Assembly (NCBI GenBank): GCA_032718475.1
Contig: JAUCBJ010006820.1
Location: 1 to 64,000 of the forward strand
Length of the DNA: 64,000 nucleotides
DNA from: Nemertoderma westbladi
Lineage: Eukaryota > Xenacoelomorpha > Nemertodermatida > Nemertodermatidae
Direction: 5' to 3'
Of this stretch, positions 56,526 through 64,000 are shown in pieces. The translations under genes and the position numbers were made by a program. How positions within the stretch are numbered: the first letter of the stretch is position 1; each line of letters begins with the position of its first letter. The notes beneath the pieces are model-generated. The model ran no database searches. It saw only the letters and a list, made by a program, of their open reading frames with translations, and had not been told where the DNA came from.

Positions 56526-59500
56526 ATGGAGAGGGATATTAGAGCGCAACCGCGCAGAGGATTTACTGCCAGAGAGGAGGCGGAGCTACCATTCGCGCGA
56601 CCAGGATGTAAAGACTCTAACGTTTACTACCATGGGCGGTCCGTGATGGAGCTGAACGGGAAGTATAAACCAAGTTATGATAAAGAATTACGGAGAGAAA
56701 GAATGAGAGCGTTGGGGGACCGGATGGAAGTTTTGCGGAGAGAGTATCGCACGCGGTATCCCTACGACTTTGCTTTGGACGTGTGCGACATTAGCGCAGA
56801 TCCGGACGAGGAAATCGCACGACTATACCATATGAATATGTATTTACGACACGAGGAGCCTCTACCTGCAGTCCGAGACCAGTTCGACGGAATGCACCTG
56901 TATCGGAGGACTCGAGGCGAGGATCAGGAGACGCCGAAAGTCTTCAGCGTATACAAGCTCTTCTACAAGTGTGGTGAATGCATGAATAAACAGGACGTGG
57001 CGATTCCCGACCGACTAGACGAGCAACATCCGGAACCGATATTAACGCGATGTCCAGCTCACCAATTCCTTAGATACAACGAGGGAGGTTACCCGATGAG
57101 CAACCCGATGATCAGTATCGACTTCAGCGGAAAGCGACCTCCGAGACCCATTACGCCGACCGTTACGACATTAGATCCGTATACGGAGATTAAACCCTGT
57201 TCGACACCCAGTTTGATAGAGACGGCAGCGGCCATTTCGCTGTACCGAGCCTATAAGGATCTAGAGGCGCGGCGCGAAGCGGCGCGGGACTCGGGTACCA
57301 AACCCGCGGGTTTGGAGCTCTCGAGTCCCTGGACTGCGTTTACTTCACCTCACCGAGTGAGAAGCCTCACGCCTGAGCATCAGGACGACATAGACGCGTT
57401 GCGGCAGGAGGAGCGAGCGGCGAAGGCAAAAGAGTTATTTGAGAACAGGATAGCGGAGTATAATAAGACCGCGGATAGACATCAAGAGGAGACGAGGAGA
57501 GTGACCGGATTTGTTCCACAGGTCGTATCTCAACCCGGACCGGTGTATTATTCCGACGGCACCGAACCTGCGATATTAGTAGATCATCCGGAGTCGCGAG
57601 AAGCGATACGATTCTTGCCGATGGTAAGAATGGCGGACCATTGGAACGTTGACTGTCTACGGGAAGTTTTATGCGCGAAGTTCTTGCGTGATGTCCCAAT
57701 GCAGATCACAGATTATGACACGTTGGATAAGATTGGAGCTCCGGGGAAGGAGAGTAAACTATTCGGATGGTTGGATAAGTACATCAAGGTATGGGTCGCG
57801 GTGGCTACATTCCCAGACGACGAGGAGGTAGACCAGACGTGGCTGAGGAGGAAGGGTTCTTATACCCGATATGATGACCACAAGGCGATCGAGCGCATGT
57901 GGACCCCATCAGATGAGATTCAGCGTCAGTGGAGGAAGACGGAGGAATCGCTGCAAGATTGGAGGGTGATGTTCTACGACAATGAAGGAGGGTCCCATCA
58001 AGAATGCTTGACCAGCAAGTGTATTCAAGTTCGTGCGGCCGATAGTGTGACTCATGTGTTTATGCGTGTGAGGGCGGATCGAGAGAGACCGGAGCCCATC
58101 ATAACGACACAATATCGGAAGGGGAAGGATCCTAGGGAACAGATTTTGGAGGTATGCAGGCGAGGAGGTATGCACGGAGCGGAGCGTATCGACGCCAGGA
58201 TGTTACCAAAGAAAGTTAGAGAGGCTATTCTCAACCAAGATTACGTCAAGGTGGGATCGGGAGTCCAGAGCGATTTGGAGAGCGACTTCAACGCCATGAC
58301 TGATCTGGAAGATAGATTGCCGAGACCGTTTGTCGACACCAAGCTATTGTTGCTATGGGCACAGGATATTGGAATTTATAGGGAGTATCCCAACTCTGCC
58401 AAGACTGGTATGGGCTTTATAGCACACTTGTTGTATAATTGGGACTTTAAGTTGAAGACGCAGAAGAAGTACGAGGAGGCGTATGGTGAATACAACACGC
58501 CACCAGGAGCGGAGTTCAAATCCCACTTCAAGCGGCAAGCGTTAGTGTATTGGAACATTTGCGCGCCACCCCGTGCGTCGCTACAATATTATTTGGTGCT
58601 TGAGTCGAACACGGTGACTTGTTTATTAGCGGATATCGTTGCGCGAGTTTTGAAGCGTCATCCATTGGTATTCGGAGGAGATCAATACGTTCGCTCGAAA
58701 GGGGGAATCCAATCCGACGTGATGAAGCGTTTCTTAACCCCGTTCTTCAACCAATCGTTAGAGAATACGTCGATGGTGAGGAGAGGATTAGCGATATTCG
58801 AAGGAGTATATCGACAGAACATCGGAGATTTGGGAGACCGACCGTCGATGGAATATCCGACGCCAGAAGCTTTGGAGAAGTGGTTCGGGAATCAAACCCG
58901 CGGGTTTGGTACTCCCTTCCACTCGGAGGCTGATAGACCTGTTAAGGAGGGCTGGCCGGAAACGTTAGTAGAGGTGTTCGGAGTAGATCTTCCGGTGGAG
59001 AAGACATATCCGAAACGAACGCGGGAGGAAATATTGGAGATAGAGGACAAGGGCGAGGATGTTTACTTTGTTCCGGATCGACAACCGTTGACCGGAGAGG
59101 ACGACATCGTATTAGACATTGGGAAGGAAGGAAGTGCGAAACCGATTGGAGACCTCATATACGAGAGGGCCTGGTTTCCACAAGCGCGTAGGTGCAAATT
59201 GTGCGGCAGCACAAGGCACAATCTAAAGTCGTGCGACGCGGTAATAGAGGCGGCGCATAAGGTCTGTCGTTGGTGTAATGAGACCGACCATTCGTTTCAC
59301 ACGTGCACCGTCTTCATTTCTCAATGTGGATATTGTGGAGTAAAAGGACATCGTAGCGCGAGATGTCAGCTGCGAGATGATTCCTTTCAAAACCATAGCG
59401 CTAACCTACTTCGGGAGATGTTAGACAAGTGGGAGAGTGTGGCGGATTACCATATTCAAGCGCAGATGCGTTGGTTACCATTTAAAGCGGGATATGGGTT

Positions 59501-60233
59501 TTGGGCGGTAGACCCATCGCATGTTGCGTACGAGCCATATCTACAATCGCTACCACAATATCAGGAGCTCATCCTAACTGCTCAAGACCTTCCACAGAAC
59601 ACTGGAGTTATCGTAGTCCGAGAATACTTCAGACAATTGAACATGGACAATAAGTACACATGGAACTTCGTTGCTATTTGCGATCGCATCACGAAGGGTG
59701 TATTTACGGAGACTAGAAAAGTGGTACGCGCGCGAGGTGATTGGAGGATGGCGGCTATACAATACCGCAACGAATTCTTGTTGACTCATGTGCCGGTGGG
59801 TTCATTGACCGCCGAGAGGATACAGGAACAAAGGATCGCAGCGACCACAGCGACGACCGCTGGAGCTCAAGGCTCGCGGAAAGAACCAGGAGGAGGGGTC
59901 CAAGACAAGCGTCAAGTCAAGGACGACCACTACCACTCTATTATAGAAGCGCAAAGGTTGCAGCGCAAGGCGCAGGGGGCGTCTGAGAAAGCGCGTGTGC
60001 AACTGCAGAAGGAAGAGTTGGCGGAAGCGACCACGGGAGCGCGACAATTGGGACGAGGCCGAGGGAGAAGTTCGAGCCGAGAATCTGTCGGGGCTCAGGG
60101 AACGTCGTCGCCGGTTCCGGGGAGTGACGCCTCACGGACGCCGTCAACGGAGTCGACTAGAGGTAGATTAGTGTATCTGGGAAGGGGGCGAAAGAGAGGA
60201 GCGAGCCCAAAGAACCCAGGAGCGGGTCGATAA
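56526..60233 (+). CDS. Element 2 third ORF: novel 1235-aa zinc-knuckle protein
   Basis: Intact ORF starting at an ATG at 56,526, inside element 2 between pol and the 3' LTR, where some BEL/Pao elements keep an env-like gene. No signal peptide or membrane segment is visible, so it is not an obvious envelope. A Cys/His cluster near residues 149-178 (CGEC ... CPAH) may bind zinc. Residues ~600-830 look mainly helical (AHLLYNWDF, IVARVLKRH, DVMKRFLTPFF). Three tandem CCHC knuckles occupy 890-947: CKLCGSTRHNLKSC, CRWCNETDHSFHTC and CGYCGVKGHRSARC. The last ~130 residues are basic and end in GRGRGRSSSR and RGRKRGASPK stretches. The order helical domain, knuckles, basic tail resembles a Gag CA-NC module, so a second nucleocapsid-type or RNA-binding protein is the best guess; homology is not shown. 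Two 16-18-bp palindromes lie within it. Confidence 0.85.
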   Translation: MERDIRAQPRRGFTAREEAELPFARPGCKDSNVYYHGRSVMELNGKYKPSYDKELRRERMRALGDRMEVLRREYRTRYPYDFALDVCDISADPDEEIARLYHMNMYLRHEEPLPAVRDQFDGMHLYRRTRGEDQETPKVFSVYKLFYKCGECMNKQDVAIPDRLDEQHPEPILTRCPAHQFLRYNEGGYPMSNPMISIDFSGKRPPRPITPTVTTLDPYTEIKPCSTPSLIETAAAISLYRAYKDLEARREAARDSGTKPAGLELSSPWTAFTSPHRVRSLTPEHQDDIDALRQEERAAKAKELFENRIAEYNKTADRHQEETRRVTGFVPQVVSQPGPVYYSDGTEPAILVDHPESREAIRFLPMVRMADHWNVDCLREVLCAKFLRDVPMQITDYDTLDKIGAPGKESKLFGWLDKYIKVWVAVATFPDDEEVDQTWLRRKGSYTRYDDHKAIERMWTPSDEIQRQWRKTEESLQDWRVMFYDNEGGSHQECLTSKCIQVRAADSVTHVFMRVRADRERPEPIITTQYRKGKDPREQILEVCRRGGMHGAERIDARMLPKKVREAILNQDYVKVGSGVQSDLESDFNAMTDLEDRLPRPFVDTKLLLLWAQDIGIYREYPNSAKTGMGFIAHLLYNWDFKLKTQKKYEEAYGEYNTPPGAEFKSHFKRQALVYWNICAPPRASLQYYLVLESNTVTCLLADIVARVLKRHPLVFGGDQYVRSKGGIQSDVMKRFLTPFFNQSLENTSMVRRGLAIFEGVYRQNIGDLGDRPSMEYPTPEALEKWFGNQTRGFGTPFHSEADRPVKEGWPETLVEVFGVDLPVEKTYPKRTREEILEIEDKGEDVYFVPDRQPLTGEDDIVLDIGKEGSAKPIGDLIYERAWFPQARRCKLCGSTRHNLKSCDAVIEAAHKVCRWCNETDHSFHTCTVFISQCGYCGVKGHRSARCQLRDDSFQNHSANLLREMLDKWESVADYHIQAQMRWLPFKAGYGFWAVDPSHVAYEPYLQSLPQYQELILTAQDLPQNTGVIVVREYFRQLNMDNKYTWNFVAICDRITKGVFTETRKVVRARGDWRMAAIQYRNEFLLTHVPVGSLTAERIQEQRIAATTATTAGAQGSRKEPGGGVQDKRQVKDDHYHSIIEAQRLQRKAQGASEKARVQLQKEELAEATTGARQLGRGRGRSSSRESVGAQGTSSPVPGSDASRTPSTESTRGRLVYLGRGRKRGASPKNPGAGR
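57298..57315. repeat. Perfect 18-bp palindrome, best copy of a recurrent motif
   Basis: CCAAACCCGCGGGTTTGG is its own reverse complement. Related copies in element 2 lie at 48,268-48,285 (degenerate), 49,866-49,883, 54,106-54,123, 56,194-56,210, 58,893-58,908 and 60,388-60,405. None was seen in element 1. Confidence 0.88.
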
Positions 60234-60722
60234 TACATTATGGCACAGGGCGACAGACTCTAGATATATACATCATCGTCGCTCTGATGTATATTGTAGC
60301 ATTTGAAAATTTTCGACTAGACTCGTATACACTAGTTGAGTTATTTGAATTTATATTATGAAAGAGGCGAAGGAAGTGATTGGGGAGACAAACCTGCGGG
60401 TTTGTCTTACTCCTTTCACTTACCCTAGCAAAATTTTTATATTTGATTTTGTATGTAGTAATCATTATGTAGTAAGAATGAACGAGAGACAATATTTTGT
60501 AAATTTAATTTGTATGTAATAATCGTTAAACAATGAGAGAGATAATATTTTGTAAACTTAATTTGTATGTAATTCATTATGCAATATCTATGGCAATATT
60601 TGTAAATAGTAGAATTATTATGTTATTTAGATTGGTTGGAAGAAATTTATTTTGTTTTGTATACATCACCTTATACTCTTCTACAATTGGAGGGAAACAT
60701 TATATGATTTCCCTTGGAGCGG
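60234..60722 (+). other. Element 2 3' untranslated region and polypurine tract
   Basis: AT-rich, no ORF of note. One palindrome copy lies at 60,388-60,405. It ends with TTGGAGCGG directly before the 3' LTR; element 1 has GGGAGCGG in the same place, so GGAGCGG is the shared plus-strand primer tract. Confidence 0.75.
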
Positions 60723-62926
60723 TGTTACGGTATATGGCGCTGTATCCACAGTATTAGTCCATTATGCTGTATCCACAGTATTAGTCCATTATGCAGTATG
60801 CAGTATTAGTCCATTATGCAGTATGCAGTATTAGTCCGTTATACTGTACGTAATATTAGTCCGTTGTGCAGTATAATTATTTAGATAAGGTGCAGTGTGG
60901 TGACATTTAGGTAAGGAAGTTAAAACGCCCATATATTTTGCATCCATTCATTTTGTATAGTATGTAGCCCTACCTACGTAATTTTGTATTAGGATATATG
61001 TAGATAGTTCCAGGGTAGCGAGTTTACTCGGACCCTGGATTTTGTGCTTGCTGATATTAGTTTGATAGGGCTAGCATATAGGGACGCTGTCCTGGCCATT
61101 CAGCAGCCAGAGACGTGATCCATTACCATATATGGTAATAATTTGAGGGCATAGGGCTACAATCCGGTCTCCTTATTGGATTAACTGCTTCCAGGTTGGT
61201 TTAATGCTAGCATAGACTGGAGAGCCAATGGGAGAGCGATTGAGTCACCTTATTGCATCACCCCATCCGGATCACCTATAAATTGGCGGTGTGCCGGTAG
61301 GGCCTTTGTTGTTCATATGTTCATGCTTTATCACATGACACACCCCTGTTACAATTTACTTGCTGAGCTGTCTCTAATTTTGTATTAGGATATCGTATTT
61401 TCTGCAATTTGCTAATTTGATTAATTTCTTGAAATGATTTGCTAGTGCGATTACTTGCTTGTGTTTCTCAATAATTCCTTCGATTACTGCTAATTACAAT
61501 TGAACTATGATTTCTACTCTTTGATTAATGGTTCTATGTGATTCTTTTCTGCGCAATAATCCTAAGGGATTTCTGAGACTGTCAGACTTTGTGATTTGCA
61601 TGCGCCGCTACGATAGCTATTAGCATCATGGAGGGCTAAGGTGCCAGTGGGCGGTGGGCGCATCGGGGGGTTGAGCGACTAGGAGAGAGCGGAGGATTCA
61701 AAGCGGGCAACGCTGGCCAGGGTCACCGTTGCGGGCGGGTATCTTGCACTGCGGCACGCAGACCGATCGCCGGTACAGTATCTAGGGGGCTGATGATCCA
61801 GGTTTTGTCTCTATTTAGTATTAGGGGGGCAGGAATTGGGTTAGTTAGGAATCCTAGATGTACCCGGGAGAGGCCTGCGCGTATTACAACGTTGAGTGTG
61901 GAGTACGAGTAGTGAATTGCACAATTGTAAACTGTGATTTCTAACGCTGATTGGTGTGTTATTGAAGTGTGCCTAAGATTACGAATGCTTAGATAGGCGC
62001 TCTTTCTCCTTTGATTGATTTCTATTTCTTAGTTACAATAATTAGTTATTGATTAGGTCAAAGTAATACGGCAATTTAGGCTATTACTAGCGAAACCTGT
62101 TGCGTGATAGATTAGAATTACGTATTCTGGAATTCTTAGTAATTAGTACGCTGTTAAATATTTGTGACTGTAATTAATTAGTAAAAATTAAGAATTAGTA
62201 CGCAGCATAGCGGAGAGTAGCTAAGGTAATAATTAGTGTACTGTAAACTATTCACGCTGAGCGGTTATTTGCATTAGCGGGCAATCAGCTAGAACGCACT
62301 ATTCGGTACGCACGATACGCTAGTAATTTTGCTGGCCTAAAGCCAGCCGCGGGCAGTTTTAGACTCGGAGTGGTGTTATCCACGTAGAAACAGATACTGT
62401 ACCATTTTGATATTTTAAATATTCTCGCATTCACACATTACGTTAGGGAACCTCCAGTATTCGCGATTAGAAAGACGTAGGTAATAGCGTGCTTTAATAG
62501 TGATAAAATTAGGCGTAAGAATACTCTGAGTGCAAGGCCTCTCGCACTCGTCTTAAGTAAGCTTAGGGAGCCGACTCGGGTTTATTGTTTTGGTTATTCC
62601 CGCGTGGCTCATAGATTCGAACAGTTAGCTCTCTATCGAGCAATCGGTAGAGAAAGGAACAAGCGATTTTGCAGGAGTTGTGTAAAATTAGTAAAATATA
62701 TTAGTGGACGGCAGATTAGCGCCATCTAACGGTAAGTAGCGGTTTTGTATTTAGCAACCCTTACAATTTAGTAATAGCACGCTCCTAATCCCCTTTACTT
62801 AACAGTAGAGCAGTTTTTGTGTCTTATTGGATAGGCGAGAGCTCATTAGGTTGGCAGAAGGATATTAACGGGTATTGGTCTGTTCAACAGTTCTGCTGTT
62901 AGTATAGAGGTCGCGGTTGTTTATCA
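60723..62926 (+). repeat. 3' LTR of element 2 (2204 bp)
   Basis: Near-identical to the 5' LTR. The 4-bp length difference comes from a replaced segment near 61,443, where the 5' copy has TTTGTGTTTGTGG and the 3' copy GCGATTACTTGC. Confidence 0.95.
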
Positions 62927-63773
62927 AAATGCTTCGTTATCAGTCTCACTCATACACAATGCTGCACAATACTGCACACTGATCTGCCGATCTTCACTGA
63001 TTTTAGTCACATATAAAGGGAACACAGACCGACTCATGTAGGGTCTATCAGATAACATTAGATTCACTTCAAACCACTTTAACATAAGTCACAATCGTTA
63101 TATGTAACCTTTCTCTCTTACCTTCGGTATATCAAGAATATTGGGTTTCGGGGTAATTTCTCGTTATTCCAAATATAATAATTCATCAACAAATATAATG
63201 AATAACCGACAGCAAAGCAGTAATGTTAAGTAAGATAAATGCAATGAGATAACCAGTGAGATATTAAGTCAGTGAGTTGAGATATCAAGTTTGGTTTGAT
63301 AACGGATATATGTCCTTATAATTAAGCCTACTAGTGTTAGGCTAAAAGCAGAAAAGCACTAAATATTCTAAAGCCGTTCTTTCCTGGCTCAGGACAGAAT
63401 GTAAACACTGCCCATAAAGCATGGAGTGATTTCTAGGAAATTTCTGTAAAAGAGCCATAAAAATGCTCTGATTGGCTGACTGAACTGAGAGATGCCGTAG
63501 AACAAAGAAAATCGACACGTATGAATGTCAGCTGTTAACCGTCGTCATAGTAACTACTGTTCAAGAGTAGCTATCACCTTTTGCGTCACGGAATTGCCAT
63601 AGAATCATCAACTATGCCTTCCACAGTACACATACGGAAGAAATAGCTCTTAGATCCTCTAAAAACACCGATACAGCAATAATACGGCCTCTTACGCCTA
63701 TTAAACCAACTACAGAGTATTTTACGGGAAAAATAAGAGAAAATAACCGGGCAATTCAGCAAAAGCTTTTACA
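62927..63773 (-). repeat. 5' LTR of element 1, proximal part
   Basis: Begins with the right AAATG duplication and matches 29,848-30,693 with about seven substitutions. It ends at TTTTACA, the outer edge of element 1. Confidence 0.93.
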
Positions 63774-64000
63774 CACCACTAGCTTTGCTATCCACTGTTA
63801 GTTTGCTTTTCTTGTATATTTATCTTTTACCGATCACTAACCAATATACGCGGCCCTCTCATTCCAATACCGACTAAGTGCTTCGGTGCAAATTTTGAGA
63901 AAAAGCCGAAAGACTTTCTGGGTCGGTCATTTATGTTGTATATAAACAACAACAATGTAAATTATAAGTCACATAGGTAAAATGTAACCATAGATTTGTT
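63774..64000. other. Right flank outside the nested elements
   Basis: Starts CACCACTAGC, continuing host DNA after the element 1 target duplication. No feature recognised. Confidence 0.5.

Larger units (their letters stand above)
44454..62926 (+). mobile_element. Giant BEL/Pao retrotransposon, element 2 (18.5 kb), with third ORF
   Basis: LTRs 44,454-46,661 and 60,723-62,926 start TGTTACGG and end GTTTATCA. Layout: leader, Gag (47,970-49,571), in-frame TAA, Pol (to 55,769), third ORF (56,526-60,233), purine tract GGAGCGG, 3' LTR. It is inserted in the 5' LTR of element 1 with a 5-bp duplication. LTRs differ by about six substitutions plus one short rearranged segment near 45,180/61,443, so it is young. 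Known BEL/Pao elements are mostly well under this size. Pol carries an internal deletion, so autonomy is doubtful. Confidence 0.95.
29480..63773 (-). mobile_element. BEL/Pao LTR retrotransposon, element 1, split by element 2
   Basis: Minus-strand element. The 3' LTR is 29,480-30,693. The 5' LTR is in two parts, 62,927-63,773 and 44,081-44,453, separated by element 2. Without that insertion it spans about 15.8 kb, large for BEL/Pao. Flanks are CACCT on the left and CACCA on the right, a 5-bp target duplication with one mismatch. It codes for a Gag-Pol fusion and integrase. A purine tract GGGAGCGG precedes the 3' LTR. I found no standard tRNA-complementary primer site after the 5' LTR. By eye the LTRs differ at about 8 positions in 1.2 kb. 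Confidence 0.92.

Noticed and set aside
56526-60233. Third ORF as a retroviral-type envelope
   Set aside because: No signal peptide, no hydrophobic fusion or transmembrane segment, and zinc knuckles typical of nucleic-acid binding.

Overview
The window is animal nuclear DNA. It contains split genes with GT/AG introns, LTR and non-LTR retrotransposons, and a heavy load of minisatellites. The words TACCGGTA and AGGCCTA recur, as in several marine invertebrate genomes, but this is not diagnostic and I cannot name the species.

Region 1 (1-28,653) is dominated by tandem arrays. I count nine, covering about 15 kb: 183-1567, 2672-2910, 3377-7945, 8740-8868, 9549-9775, 11195-13880, 14151-14434, 15477-15728 and 23030-28653. 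Long ORFs inside them (up to 1530 codons) are by-products of repeat units that lack stop codons. The one cellular gene sits between these arrays: a minus-strand member of the MATCAP/KIAA0895 (DUF1704) tubulin tyrosine carboxypeptidase family. Five exons lie between 10,823 and 7,947, joined by phase-compatible introns. Its stop codon lies at the edge of the 4.6-kb C/T-rich array, which on the coding strand carries an AATAAA hexamer in most of its ~19-20-bp units.

Between the arrays are a 16.2-kb fold-back element, two families of dispersed repeats, a possible non-autonomous element at 19.27-21.33 kb with repeated CGTCCGACACC words, and a 5'-truncated LINE on the minus strand (21.68-23.03 kb).

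Region 2 (29,480-63,773) is a nest of two giant BEL/Pao LTR retrotransposons. Element 1 lies on the minus strand. It has LTRs of ~1.2 kb and about 15.8 kb of its own sequence. It encodes a fused Gag-Pol of 2181 codons plus integrase in a second, overlapping frame. Its 5' LTR is split by element 2 (plus strand, 44,454-62,926, 18.5 kb, LTRs of 2208 and 2204 bp), which is flanked by a 5-bp AAATG duplication. The other LTR of element 1 preserves the empty site. LTR divergence judged by eye is lower for element 2 (~0.3%) than for element 1 (~0.7%), as nesting requires.

Element 2 has Gag and Pol in one frame separated by a single TAA. Its Pol has lost ~215 residues of the Gag-like DUF1759 region. 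A third ORF of 1235 codons downstream of pol encodes a large protein with three CCHC zinc knuckles and a basic tail, with no visible envelope character. A perfect or near-perfect palindrome around CCAAACCCGCGGGTTTGG recurs in the internal region in two reading frames and in non-coding DNA. Both elements carry many sense-strand 5' splice-site-like words (GGTAAGT/GGTGAGT) inside gag-pol. The third ORF, the palindromes and the splice-donor words are the most novel signals in the window.
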